A stretch of 64,000 bases of DNA from Sphagnum compactum (GCA_965153455.1 OZ234504.1:5208001-5272000), one strand, 5' to 3'; positions 11,639 to 24,010 are shown, counted from the first letter of the stretch. Numbers and translations: made by a program. Notes: generated by a model not told the origin, from the sequence alone.

Positions 11639-12250
11639 CTTGCTGTAAGCCGTAATACAGAATTGTTCGAAATGGAGCAAGTACTACTACTAGCAACTAG
11701 TAGAGCTGAAGACGAGTTGATCGCGCAATAAATAGGTCGAAGTCTAGATCGAGAATTGATCACAAGTCGAGAAGGCTTTTCAATATATGGCAATTCTTGT
11801 CAATAGTTGCAGCTGCAACTCATGCAGGTGGGAGCGTTGTGCAAGTCTACATTCTATGAAAAGCTGATCTGCTGGCCGGCCACATGATGAGCTACTCCAG
11901 GTTTTCTGACGCTAAGCTAGATGGCTAGCAACAAGCTGGCGAGATGAGCAAAATTAGTGTGTAAAAGCTGCAGCACACATGTCAGAGAAGGGGGCAAACG
12001 ATGGGTCTCCCGGATGTCGGCGATGGAGGACACGGACTGGATCAGCTTTTCATGCAGCTAGCCGGGGCACCAGTGAAACCAGACCATGAAGCTGCTTCGA
12101 CGACAACAAAGATGATGGTGTGGCGCCGTCTCGACGAATTTAGCTGCAGCCGAGCTTTGAGGCGAGATAGCGGAGGATTACATTTGGGGACCGTGGAGTG
12201 AACGGCGCGTGGTAGCTAGCTAGCTATAAACCCGCCTTGTTTTCTTGCAT
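11639..12250. promoter_or_regulatory. GC-richer 5' flank of the alveolin-like gene
   Basis: This stretch is clearly less AT-rich than the spacers and contains many AGCT/GCTAGC palindromes (tagctagctagctata near 12215). It probably holds the promoter and untranslated leader of the minus-strand gene. A 66-codon plus-strand frame (12001-12201) begins with ATG but has no recognisable content. A TATAAA-like box at about 12223 faces rightward, away from the alveolin-like gene. Confidence 0.35.
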
Positions 12251-12257
12251 GGCTGTA

Positions 12258-12740
12258 TTTAGCCTAAATGCTATTTATTAAAAACTAAAAGCGCTAAAAT
12301 CAAGTGCTTTTTGGAGATTTTCAGTGGCCATAATTCGACCCAAATTTAAGAAAAATCGCCATATTTCTCGACGTGGTTCAAATAGAGTAGCCAGAAATAT
12401 GGAGGGATGTTTTCAAATTTTTACTTTCATATTTAGCTGGTAGCCATATTTGGCTAAATCTTCCACTTTGTGGATCATCGCCACTTTGGCCGTAAGTGGG
12501 TCCCCCACAGTCATTTTCTTGCTGGCTCTGTATATCCAAAATGCTATATTAGAAATTGAAAGTGCTAAAATCATCTGCTTTTTAATATTTTCAATAGAAT
12601 AATTCGACCAAAATTTGATAAAATTCGTCATATTTCTCCACATAGTTCAAATAGGGTAGCCACAAATATAGAAGGATGTTTTTTTTTAAATTTCTTTCAT
12701 ATTCAGCTTGTAGCCAAATTTGGCTAAAACTACCCAAAAA
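12258..12740. repeat. Two direct copies of a dispersed repeat ending in a TAGCCAAATTTGGCTA palindrome
   Basis: Copy A (12258-12476) and copy B (12536-12740) share in the same order: 'aatgctat', 'gctaaaatca.gtgcttttt', 'ttttca..g..ataattcgacc', 'catatttctc', 'ttcaaatag.gtagccaaaatat', 'ggatgtttt' and the palindromic end. Related copies lie near 28290-28495 (inverted), 49210-49400 and 61590-61720 (inverted). This suggests a short DNA-type mobile element, but I could not fix its outer ends. Confidence 0.65.
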
Positions 12741-12867
12741 AACTGGCTTTAGTGGGTTCCCCAGCTGCTCCCCCCAGGAAGGTGAAATCTAAAAGCTCTA
12801 GAAAACTTTGTGCCGATCATACAATGCTCGCCGCGTGCCTTCGTCGTCGCGGGGGGCCCTGGTTTCG

Positions 12868-13511
12868 ATGGGAATTCCAAATCTAGCGACTAGCGTACGG
12901 GTCCCGGAAGGAGAAGAAGAAGAAGATTCGAATGCTCTTTTGGAGCGGTACCGTTCACACTTCCCGCGAGCGAGGCTGCGGAAACTCTGCATTGCCCATC
13001 GAATCGAATTCAGCTCTCTATTGGCTTTTGATGCTCAAACAGGTAGAGGTGTAATACTAAGTGCGATTATGGCTCTCATAAATCTGCCGAGAAACGCGCT
13101 CGAATGTTGCATCGCGAGCGACGATCTGTTCTCGAGCGACACCAAGTCGTTTGTTTGTTCCTCTCTTCCTTCCTTTCTGGCGGAGAGCTTCGTTCGGCAC
13201 CCAACCGTCGCCGGTTGTTCTCTTTCATCCGCTCAGCGAAAGTATCACCCATCCATCTTCTGGTTTAAAATCATCAATCTTCTTTGTCGGTGATGATAAG
13301 ATTTACTTACTTCTTTTCATTCGTCCTGAATCAATTTCGTTCCTAATCCATTCACTTTAATCCATCCTAATCGAAGCTACCAGATTTAACAAGTAGGTTT
13401 GGTAGGAGATCTTATGGGCCTAAGCCAGAACCTTCTGGGGATTTGAGGTACTTGTCTGGGGCCAGAGTGAACAAACAGCCACAGTGGATACCAGTGTTGG
13501 GCGATTCCTAG
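12868..13511 (+). CDS. Possible two-exon orphan gene
   Basis: Exon 1 runs 12868-13289 and exon 2 runs 13397-13511 (TAG). The donor GGTGATGA and acceptor AAGTAG agree in phase, giving 178 aa. I recognise no family. The second exon looks coding: it reads FGRRSYGPKPEP, then GDLRYLSGARVNKQPQWIP, and ends LGDS. Exon 1 has a Glu-rich run (EGEEEED) and is more GC-rich than the surroundings. The start is uncertain: ATG at 12868 or at 13071, or a different first exon. Only a transcript can confirm the model; it could equally be a chance frame beside the alveolin-like gene's flank. Confidence 0.3.
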
Positions 13512-13739
13512 AATGAGGGACAGATAGCTGCCGGTTGTCAACCTGGGTAGATGCTTACTTACCTGTTGGTTCCCAAAATTTTCAAAGTAATCGGTTCTGG
13601 TACAGAATTCTGGTTCTCAAAATCTAAAAGTCAAAGAACCGGCCGAAGAACTGTCAGTTCTTAGCTGGTTCTTTCATGAAAACCATCAGTTTTTTTAGGG
13701 TTGTTGAAATAACCAGAGAGCTGAGATTAGGTTTCAACA

Positions 13740-14930
13740 ACATGCGTATTGTCTCAAAGAGGGTGCATGGTACAAAATTGCATGTGTCATTGTGATGTCT
13801 GCTACAGAGTTATTCCAGGTGATAAATGCCGAGCTGAAAAGTGCTAATCCCCTGGTTTAATTGACATGTGGGATTCCAGGCTGCGTCCAGTTGAGGCTAA
13901 TTCAGCTTGGCATAATCCCCGTTGAAGTCTAGTTGCAATGAATGTGCAATTGACGTGTTGATGACATGTCCTATAGAAGATAACACCACAAGGTTGATGC
14001 AATGGAAGTTGGTCATTCATGGCAAGACAAGGTTTGGAGAGGACAATAGGGTCCTGCGGTTGTAGTATAAAGAAACCACATCAAGGTGTTTTTTAATTTA
14101 CTTGAGACCTAAACAAAGGAAGTTCATAGTCCATGATTATGTTGCTCACTTTCAAGAGGAGCAATACCAAATATGTTTGGACACTTTTCTATAGACTTTT
14201 AGTTATGTTAGTTGTTGACTTCGTAAAAAAACTACACATTGCAAGAGTATAACAAAGTCTAGGAAATTCATTGGTGTTCTTTCTAGCTAACAATATTGGT
14301 ACATATTTGTCATTGATGAAATGAAGAGTATCTTGCCAATCTAGATTCAACCAATGACAAGTTGGTCACAAAATACCATTATTATTTCTCTAATGACCAC
14401 GAGCATGACATATTATTTGTACAACATTGAGTTCACCTAACATAATGTGGCTTGTTCCCAAATGAACAACTTGTGTGGTTTGACAACTATGCAATGCAAT
14501 TTAAGTCAAGGAGGGCATGGTACCATGTAGCTTGGTAATTCAATTTCATTTTCATTCCATGTTTTTCTTAATATGCATTTGCATTACTTTGTTTCTTGCA
14601 AGCATTTGCTTGAGGTTGGATGAAGTTTAGGGTTCATTGTTGGATTTGTTCCTCCAATTTCATGTGTAGGTATTAATAAAAAACTAGGGATGCAATCCAT
14701 ATGCAACATGGCTATTGCATGATATGGTCTTTTTGGATCCAAGCATGGGAATGAAGTACACAATGGTGCTAGGACTATGTTGAAACAAGAGATTAGGAAG
14801 GAATAGTTATGAATGGATAATGAAAAGCTTCAAAATGCTACTAATGTGGTTGCCTTTTGTCTAAAAAACAAAATCAAGAGCATGTAATTTATTTTGATGC
14901 AAAAAGGACCCTATTCAAATTTTTCCACTT
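13740..14930 (+). pseudogene. Relic of a mobile-element-like protein family, copy 1 (C-terminal two thirds)
   Basis: With frame changes the plus strand reads, in order, AWHNPR (13905), QWKLVIHGKTRFGEDN, YLRPKQRKFIVHDYVAHFQ (14100), a gap where the DF..NY..QNEIQ segment should be, then HEHDILFVQH (14400), FDNYAMQFKSRRAWYHVA (14480), GLFGSKHGNEVHNGA (14735), then LQNATNVVAF (14830). There are several stops and frameshifts. The order parallels copy 2 (19200-24010), which has the matching blocks YMKPCLKEFVLHNYI and SHDTLFVNMH. The family resembles large uncharacterised proteins with SDGxxxQYK and GxxHGKGPxDG-type motifs that I associate with transposon-encoded genes. That assignment is from memory and unconfirmed. 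Confidence 0.55.
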
Positions 14931-15890
14931 GGTGAAACTTAAAAATGTAAGTTTTACATGCAAACTAGGATTGTAAGAACATAAAAGGTTTTCAATCCTT
15001 ACACTTTGTTTGTTTTATATTTCATATGGACATAATTATCTTAATCTGTGAGAATTAATGTGTTTATATTTTGAATGCATGGAGGATAATGCAAACTTTT
15101 GTGAAAACACAAAACATGTAGAACCCTAGAGACTACACACATTAAAACCATTAAATATAATTTAGTTACAAAGATGGAGCCCATATAATATTCCATTTGA
15201 TTCATGTAAGCACACAATCCATTATATAACATAAATGATATCTACATATTCAATTTTTAAAAATTTCCTTTAATAAGAAACATTATGTTACCCCATGGTT
15301 TTCCACTTATAAGGTTAGGAGGGTGGTTGCAAGTTAAGATGGTTCATTTCCAACAAATGTAACATTACCAAAAGTCGATATTTTAACATGAAAATGGAAA
15401 GAACCTTTAAAAACCAATTTTAATGTGGATTATGTGATGATTAGTGAACTAACAAAGTTTAAAGGAATAAGAGCTCAACTAAAAAACTTTTTAACATACA
15501 TTATAAGCAAAAAAATCAATGGACAACAAGGGTTGTCTAAGTGTTTTTGTTTAATGGTTTTTGGTTGATTCAAATTTGTTTTTGGTCCAAAAAGATTGGA
15601 TATTAAAGATTTTTTTTACTTTCAAAAATATCAATTTCAACCAAAAAAAACATATTGTAGTTTGGGTATAATATATAAGTCCCCACAATTGAAAAAAAAG
15701 ATGAAAATGAAAACAAAATTTTAAAGAGTGAATGGCTTGTATTTGCATTGAGAAATATTGTTTCAAATGAATTTCTATTGATTCTTTTTCATTACTTGAT
15801 GTCTATATCAATTATTATAGGAACATTTATCGAAACACGTTATCAATGAAAAGTCCAATCATCCATAATTGAGAAATATAGGTGATAGAC
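14931..15890. other. AT-rich spacer without a supported gene
   Basis: Only short AT-driven frames on either strand. No repeats or RNA genes recognised. Confidence 0.5.
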
Positions 15891-15899
15891 ACTATTGGA

Positions 15900-16640
15900 A
15901 AACATGTAACCATGATACTAGTCAACATACCACCAATTTTTTGGTGGTTTATAGCAAAACCACCTCAATGGTTTTGTGGTTTAATTTGGTGGTTGGTCAA
16001 ACTATGTGGCAAAGGACACCACTCACGGTCCACCCATGGTTTTGGTGGTCACCTAATGGTTCAACAAGTGGGGGATTTTTTAAAAATCTTAAATATTTAG
16101 AGAAAAAATATTTTCAAACAATTAAGGTTGGAGGGGGCGGGGGGGGTGAGTGGTTTTATTACAAGTGGTCTTATGGTGGGTTAATGCATGTGTTCTGTGA
16201 AAGGTTTGGGAATGTGTTGTTAATGGGTTTTTTTACTAATTTGGTGGTGGCATCCTAGGTTGTTTGCTTAGTGGTTTTAGGTGTGGTCTTGGGTTGGGGT
16301 TATTGGAAGGTTTAAGGTGATTCCCTTAATGGTTTTAGGGGTGGTGTTGTAAGTGAGTTTAAGGTGGTTTCCTTGGTGGTTTCATAGGTGGTGTTATGGT
16401 TGGGTTGTAGGTGATTTTATTGGTGGTCTTAGGAGTGTATTTTTTAGTGGTGTTCAAGATAGCTCTTGTGTCAGTTTATGGTGGATTCATAGGTGGGGTT
16501 ATGGGCTATTTTTTGTGTTTTTTGTGAGTGGGCTATGGGTGAGTTTCTAGGTAGGCTTTGTTGGTAGGATATGGGTGGTTCCTTTAATGATTTTATGGGG
16601 TGAGTTATGTATTTATTTTGGGTGGGTTATACGTGTAAAT
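15900..16640 (+). repeat. G/T-rich degenerate array with a GGTGGTTTT-like core
   Basis: The plus strand becomes strongly G+T with repeated blocks such as ggtggttt, tgggtgggtta, taggtggtgtta and ggtggtcttagg, opened by a short palindrome (ccaccaattttttggtgg). Open frames here (for example 15869-16258) translate to low-complexity WW/GG-rich peptides and are not genes. Strand asymmetry and G-runs (gggggcggggggggt near 16140) could favour unusual DNA structure. Confidence 0.6.
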
Positions 16641-19140
16641 CTGCACTAAAAAGACCCACTGGATGTGTAACCACTCCTGGAATACACATTTGTAAATTTT
16701 AAATTTGACTTAAGATTCAAAAGTTCCCATATATTTTGTGTATTATGAGGTAAAATATAATAAAGAATGACATTTTTTAAAATGAATTATTTTTAATAAC
16801 GTATGATGGTGGAAAAGGACTAAAAAACATTTGTAACCACTCTTGCATTCTTGAATTTGGCATTAAACTTCTCAAAATTGAACCGAATTTTTTTTTTTAA
16901 ATTTAGTATTTTTCACATTAAATAATTATTAGATGTGTTACATTGTTAGGCATCATCATTTGGAAATGCTAGTTTTTCAATGCACATTAAGTTAAATATA
17001 CATATTAGACAACATTAAAAACCAAGAAAATCAAAATCTAAAAAACATACATAATTTCCTATAGGTTAGAATTGACTAAACAATAATAAAAATTTTGTAA
17101 TTCAAATTGAAATGAAACATTATGTTATATTCATTTTGTGAATGATTTCTAATGTTGTAAATTCAACTTTATAATTCAAAAGTGAAATATGGTTCTAGGA
17201 TGGTTTTAAATGATAAATTATAATACCTCTAGATGAAAAGTTACATTGAACCCATATTAAAGTTAAGCACTAAACTTAGGGTTAAGATTGAGGTATTAAA
17301 CCTAATGAGAAAAATGAAGCTCAAGGAATTTTTTGTTAATGAAAATTAATGAAAGGGGTAATTGTCGAGGTGAATTTGAAATAATTCTGACGTTTCTAGT
17401 GAGTGAGAGAGGTGCAACGGTGCAACAAATGGGAGAGAATATATCGAAGGCAAATTCAAAAGCAAATTCAAAGAAAGGCAAAAGTTATGTTGAAAAAATA
17501 AGCAACGCCGTGTGGGCAGTAGTGAAGCTGACATGCCCCTAAACTCCTCAAGAGACCCAAAAGTGGGTCCTAGAACGAAACAATGGAAGAAAAAGATAGT
17601 TGGGGCATGTTCTTTAACTCACAATACTCCAAGATTAGGAGAGCATGCTGGAGCTCCGGGATGGGACTAGATGAACTCATAAGCGAGAGTTCAAAATACG
17701 GTCAAACTGCACAACCAAAAAAAGAGAGCAATTAGTGCAAGTTGAACAGAAGTGTTGTGGCGGACTTAGTAGGAACAATATCAAGCACAAGCTTTACATG
17801 GCGCGCAACCTTTGGGATGAGGCACCACTCCCCTCCCTATAGTATATTTTGTGCTTTTCCGCGAGGACTACATCCAAATGTCACTTTCCCTCGGGACTTT
17901 TGTTGTCCCAAAACTTTGGATGCTCATTTTTTTCAAATCAAGTCTATTTTGAAGGTGTGAGGGCAATAGTTTATAACCCTTGAAAATATATTTCCAATGG
18001 TGTATAACATGCCCTAATCTGACCTCATTTGACCCTATTTTTAAGGGATTTATGGTTGGGAGTCAAATTCCCAATTTGACTTCCGGCCCTTATTTTAATC
18101 ATAACTCATGCAAATCAAGTCTAAATGAACAATGCAAAGGCACTTTAAGCATCTACGCTTCAAAACCTTTCTAATGGTTCATGGGAGCCCAATTTTGTGT
18201 TTTTTTTCCTTTCCAACCAAGGGTCTGAAGATTCGTAATTTTGCACGAATGCAACTCCCAAAGGGAGTGCACTTGGGAATCATTGGGCTTCATCCCTTGC
18301 ACTCTCCCCCATTTGTGAAAATGTGTTTCACACCTAAACACACTCTTGGCCTCATAGCCCCTTGCACTTCACACTCAGTTGTGAACCCAATCTTAAGGTT
18401 GCGATAGAAACGCATTGTTGCTTTACTAGAAAAGGAGGACTCTGATTTGGATCTCTTCTGGACACCTCTAGAAAGTCCTTCAAATCCAATATCACAAGAC
18501 TTGGAAGATCAGATGTTTCATGATCGCAACATACGACGGTCAAAAACATTAATAAACTACCATGAGAAAATTGTAGACCAGTTATTAACCCCACAACATC
18601 TTCCACCATGCATTTCCTTGAATTATGTAAGGAATCCGAACTACAAAATGGGGTTGACATCTATAAGCTTACCCAGAGAACAACCTTTTACACAAGTTCA
18701 GAATTCGGATCCATTGAACATGAAGTAATAGAAGTGCATAATCACTCCACTAAGCTGCATAACAAGACATTCAGCAAGGTTTAGGGTTTTACGTCCTTTG
18801 AAACTCATTTTTTATGGTCTTTTTTTTGTGTTTCCAATTGCATCCTGCATTTTTATTGTTTGTCCCTTGCACAAGCTTTTTATCTCAAGTTATGTTTCTA
18901 GGTGTGTATCTTATGAAGCTCGATTCTTTTATAGGGTTTTGTACTCTTGTGTTATAATTTGCTTCGTAATAATAGATCGTGTTTAAGGTCGTTTTGATGG
19001 GTTTTAGTTCAAGGGATTTAGTCCCATCAAGCATGTTTGCCAAAAAAACATCAACCTGGGTGCAATAAGCCATCTAGTATTAGTAAGCACCTCGAAATTT
19101 CACATTGAGTTCCATGATGGTAAAAGACAATTTTCAAAAC
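16641..19140. other. Spacer without a supported gene
   Basis: Frames up to about 100 codons occur around 17.7-18.7 kb on both strands (for example 18447-18728, +), but none shows a recognisable motif. The block is less AT-rich than its surroundings and may be a decayed retroelement; no terminal repeats were found. Confidence 0.4.
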
Positions 19141-20179
19141 GACTATTAAAGTTGGTTTAAAAGGAAGAGGAAGCTAATAATTGAAATGAATGGTGCAATA
19201 TAGGCTGCGGAAAGTTACTCAAGATGCAAAAGATCAAGTCCATGATTGTGAGGTCATCATTACCACAAATAATGTACCCTCTAAACCTCTTGATTCTTAC
19301 AAAACCAAGTTTTAAAAATCACTACATAATTGTTAAGGAAATTAACCATGTTTGCTATTGAAAAGTTGAAAGGTTTAGATTGTGGTGCACAATAGATTAC
19401 ATTGAGAAGTTTCTTACTCATCCACTTGTTCAAGGCATGGTTCCTAACTATCTTACTAACTTATAATGTGTGAAGACAAATCAACAAATAGTTTCCAACT
19501 TGAAGTTAGGTATCACATAACATTTGGTAGGGCAACAAAAATCACAAATTGTTGTTGCCAAGGACATTGTCTGCATGTTAGCATCAAGTGAGTCAAGAGG
19601 TAGTTGTATGGGACTTGCAAAGGTTTTGGGTGTAGATAAGTGAAATATCCAAAGGGTGATCGGATGGCACATTCCATTGGATACAACAAATGATTCTTTT
19701 TTGGATAGATCATAAGTGAACAAGACGCTCAGATTGCCTACCTCAATCAGTGAAGGATCTAGTGGAATAGCGGTGGACAATTGAAACCACCATTTCTCCT
19801 ATTGCAAAGGACATTGGCATCAAGTTGGATGAAACACATCCCTACCATTTTCTTCAAGTATTTTAGGTGGGAAGATTTTTACTAATTCTGCAAAGTGATA
19901 TAAGTGTTCATCTCTTTTCATTATGTTATTCCTTATTAGTTATCTAGATGGTGACATAAGTTTGATCTTTATATAGTTATGGCTTAAGAGGCTCTATCCA
20001 TTCTTTGTTCCTTTTGAAAGCAAAGAATGGAGAGCTATTAACTTATTCTAAAATGGACATCTTACAGTTGTGCTTGTTGAAGCACAAGATTTGTAGAAGT
20101 TCTATTTCCAAGCTCTAAAAATATAACAACTAATTTGCTTCTATGATTGATCATGAAGTGTTGTGATCTTTTGTTAGCA

Positions 20180-20690
20180 GTGCCTTGTCCTTATTAATAT
20201 GAGCTACAATCCTTACAAGAGGTGTTAATAATGTTTAATCCTTATTAATATGAACTGCAATCCTTACAGAAGGTGTCAAGAGTGTTTACTCCTTGTTAAT
20301 ATGAATTGCAGTCCTTACAAAAGGTGTTGGCATTACTTACTCCTTATAAATATGAGCTTTGGTCCTTATAAAAGGTGTCAATAGTGCTTACTCCTTGTTG
20401 AAATGTTTTTTAGTCCTTGTGAAAATGTTAGTCTTTTACTTCCAACTAATGTGAATTAAGTCTTTATAAAGGCTTTTAGTAGTGCTTACTCCTTGCTAAA
20501 ATGTGCTTAAGTACTTATGAAGGCTTTTGGTAGTGCTTACTGCTTTCCAAGGTGTGTTTAAGTACTTGCAAAGGCTTTCGATAGTGTTTATTCCTTGCCA
20601 AGGTATGCTTATGTATTTACAAAGGCCTTCAGTAGTGGTTACTCCTTGCTAAGGTCCTTAAGTCCTTATAAAACCTTACGAAAATGCTTA
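20180..20690. repeat. ~58-bp tandem array (cctta.taatatga / tcctta.aaaaggtgt)
   Basis: Units of 55-65 bp carry 'tactccttattaatatgagctacaatccttacaagaggtgt'-like content. The first four are well kept and later ones (20440-20690) decay to 'gtgcttactccttgc.aa.gtg.ttaagt.ctta..aaggcttt'. The array lies in the presumed intron of the relic at 19200-24010. Confidence 0.65.
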
Positions 20691-21049
20691 AATTTTAATG
20701 TTAAGGTGTGTTTTCAAATAATTTTTAAAATTTTATTACAATGCTTACTCTTTATGTCTATGTGCTTCACTTTTTATAACAGCTTACAGTTCAATGTTTA
20801 ATAATATTCTTGGTTTGCATGAATTGACCACTATTTCATTCTTACAAAAGTTTTGCTAAATTTTTATTCCTTCCATCAATTTTTAATGTTTGAGCTTCAA
20901 CCTTCATTAGAACTCACGATAATGGTTATTCATTGTTTAATGTGTGAGGTGTTACAAGTTGATGTTAAAGTGCTTAATTGGTTCACGTGTTCTTATCCTT
21001 TATAAAGTAAAACTCGCAATTTGCATAAAGATGGCGCACATGCTCGAAA

Positions 21050-22560
21050 GAGGTGAAGAACAAATTGTGTTGGTTGTTAAGGTGCCCAATTTTTTATTAA
21101 CTTTTTTATTTTCTATGTTGAGTTTTCAATAACATTCAATGCTTCTTGATGTTATGATGGTTTTAACTTGGTTTTAATGTGGCAATAGATTGTTAAAATG
21201 TTGTTGTCATTTGTGAAGTGGGCTTAAAAAATGGTGTCATGAGGATGGCTTAGTGGTTCAAAAGATCTAAACTTGTTTCAGGTCCAAGTATTTTATCATT
21301 AGAAGGGGACTATAAGATTTACATATTTTTTAAGAAATACAAAGTTCTAGGCAAATTTGATAAGCAAGAGTAATTGGGTTGCTTGCTAGGTGGGTATTAG
21401 GACTGATTTGCATGTATTACTTTCTCCATGTTTTGTTCATCATAACTTTCGAAGATTAATTACTTATAAAAGTTTCATACATTGATTTCAAGACTTAATT
21501 CTAATATTGTGTGGTTAAAACATGCTGAAATGTTGGTGTCCTTTGTGGAAGTGGGTGTTAAGGTTTGTATCATAATGTTGTAGAAAGGGCCACAATATCT
21601 AGTTGTTGTTCAAGAATTCTCACTAGAAGGGAATACTAGATATAAGCTTTGAGATGGAATCGTGTTTAATAGAAATAAAGAGCAATTTGGGCTGGTTGAC
21701 AAGGTGCCCAAAACTTCTCAATTGTTGTGTGTTTTCTCCATTCAATTTTTGAAATTTTTCCATGGTTGATTATAGAAGTTTTATTGAACTGGTTGACTTG
21801 ATTTTGACATGTGAAAATAGAGTTAAAATTAAGATTTCCTTTATGAAATGGGGTTAATAATTTCCATCATGATGTAGCATAGGCAATGAATTCTCACTAT
21901 AGATAGTTACTTTTAGTATGTATGTTTTGTTTTAATGAAGCTGTAGAAGTAACGTGAACAAATTAAGCCAGTTGCCAAGGTGCCAACATTGATATGTGTG
22001 TTATTTTATGCATTAAGTTTGGACCATAGCTTAGACAATGATTAGATCAAAGAAGTTTGCTAATGTTGTAGCTTGAGCTTGATTTGATTTGTATATATGA
22101 TCACAATGTTGAAACATTGGTGTCCTTTATGGGTCTGAGAGTTTGTTAGATGATGATGCACATGTGTACTTCACAAGAATGTGAATGTACAATTTAATAG
22201 TTCAAAATTGCAAGGTCATACCCGAAGAGAAACTTTGAGCTAATGGAAAAGTGGTCAACAAAATGGAAATCAATCTAGGCTACTTACTAAGGTGCCCAAG
22301 TTGCTTCTCAATTATAACTTTTTTTACATTAGATTACTCAAATTTAAGATCTAGAATGCAACTTGGTTGCATATTGCTTATAACTTGTTAAATTTTGGTG
22401 TCTAATCAAATTGATGAAACTATATCTAGACCTATCCTTTGTAAAGTGGGCTAACAAAATGAAATTAATTAGTTGTCAACAAATCATGAAATATCAATTT
22501 GTGTAGTTTGGGGTTTTACTAGGGTGCCCAATTGTTTGGTTGATTTATTTTATATCTTGA
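21050..22560. repeat. Long-period (~300-bp) degenerate tandem array
   Basis: A landmark 'aaggtgcccaa' with flanking 'gaacaaatt..g..ggttg' recurs near 21083, 21700, 21985, 22291 and 22522, with a weaker copy near 21390. Each is followed by a 'ttctcaattg..tttttt.catt..gttt' zone, 'gttaaaatg..ggtgtcctttgtgaagtggg' and 'caatgaattctcactagaa'. About five to six units, strongly diverged, also inside the presumed intron of the relic. Confidence 0.55.
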
Positions 22561-24010
22561 TTTTTCCATATTGGTTTTGAGTTCCAAGCATCTTAACGCA
22601 CCTTTTTAATGGGGTTCCTATATGATGCTTTAGTATAAAAGATAATGATAAGTTTGTTGTAATGTTGAAGTCATCCTTTTTAATGACTGCATATAATTTT
22701 CTTAAGTGACTTTCTTTTTTGTAAAGTGGCACTAACAATTCACATCAGGATGATATAGCCTCTCACAAAAATCCCAATGCAGATATTAGTTGGGATTCTC
22801 ATTGCAAAGGAATAGCAAGATAAAAAATTTAGTTTGTGCAAAACATAAATGATCAATTAGGTTTCAAGGTTGATGTCTAAATTGATTAATCAATTTTTCC
22901 TTTTGCAGCTTGAGTTTTTCACAGCCTTCAAAGCGAAATATCCAAAGGCAAAGATCCAATTTGCATTGTTCCAAAGGTTGAAGCCTTGGTTTGTGCGGCA
23001 ACTTAAAATTTGGAACACCTATTGTTGTCGTTACCATATAAAGTTAAGAGAGCTTATGCACAAGATCACCAACATGAGAATTTCAAACAACATTCATACT
23101 AATTATTGTTCTAGATGTAATGATATTTGTCAACAGCCATTGCAAGAAGAAGAACAACCCCCGCAACAATTCTTACCATCAATTTCAGATATGTGCATTG
23201 TTTATTTTTCTACTTTTAAAGGGCTTACTCAAATGTGGACATCAGTGGTTTGTTCCAAACCAAATTATGTACTTTGGCATGATAGACAATGTGTATTGGG
23301 TGACTATCATAATTGTGGTGTTGATACCTTCAGATATGTCCAAAGGAGGTACAATCTGACAAACTGGTATCATGGAAAAGTATATGTTATGAAGTGGTGG
23401 GATTTATAGATGAAGGAAAGGAGAAGAAGGCATCCAAATTGGAGTATAAGGAAACACTAGCATGTGACCTTATTCAATACATGAAGCCATGCTTGAAGGA
23501 GTTTGTGCTCCATAACTACATAACTAGGTAGCAAGATTCACGGTTTAGAGAAGTCTTAAGTAATATATCTAATGACATGGTTGTTTCTTGTATTGACTTC
23601 TTTAAAAATTATACTATGAAAATTCAGAATGAGATCCAAAATATGCATTGGCATAACCTCCAAGTGAGCATTTTGGTTCATATTACTTACCGAAGCAATC
23701 CATACTATGATCCTATTGAACCAGAATCCAAGGTCTTGAAAGAAGTTCATTATTACGTTTCTAATGATATTAGCCATGACACTTTATTTGTCAACATGCA
23801 TTTGCATTACATTAGGAGTTTCTGAGATCAAGAAGTTGTCTTCCAACTCTGCACAATATTTGGAACAATGGTTGCTCTGGTTAATTCAAAAATGACAGAG
23901 CTTAGTACTTTGTTTGTCGTTACCCCAGCTTGAGCATTAAAAAACACACAAAAACTTATGGTGTCACAAAAAATCATGGATTGCCATGAAAATTTGTGAC
24001 ACCTTGTTGC

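Larger units (their letters stand above)
19200..24010 (+). pseudogene. Relic of a mobile-element-like protein family, copy 2 (N-terminal two thirds, split by a 3-kb intron-like insert)
   Basis: Exon-like blocks: 19200-19860 with ESRGSCMGLAKVLGVDK, WTIETTISPIAKDI and a tail THPYHFLQ. A donor-like CAA|GTATTT follows at 19858, then an acceptor TTTTGCAG|CTT at 22908. From 22909 the frame reads LEFFTAFKAKYPKAKIQF, LKPWFVRQLK, CCCRYH, CSRCNDIC and HDRQCVLGDYHNCGVDTF. After a frameshift near 23409 come YKETLACDLIQYMKPCLKEF, an in-frame TAG near 23530, and DFFKNYTMKIQNEIQNMHW with SHDTLFVNMH (to 23825). Several further stops lie in the 5' block, so the gene is dead. Cys/His clusters suggest zinc binding. 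The D..Q..E..H block could be part of a nuclease/transposase core, but that is inference. The C-terminal region present in copy 1 is absent. Confidence 0.6.

Noticed and set aside
10397-11731. Plus-strand frames across the alveolin-like exons
   Set aside because: Antisense shadows of the minus-strand repeat-coding exons, whose splice phases agree only on the minus strand.
15869-16258. 129-codon plus-strand frame
   Set aside because: Low-complexity Trp/Gly peptide produced by the G/T-rich array.
21238-21300. ATGGCTTAGTGG...CAGGTCCAAGT read as a pol III A/B-box pair
   Set aside because: The same positions recur, without the boxes, in other units of the ~300-bp array, so the match is likely chance.
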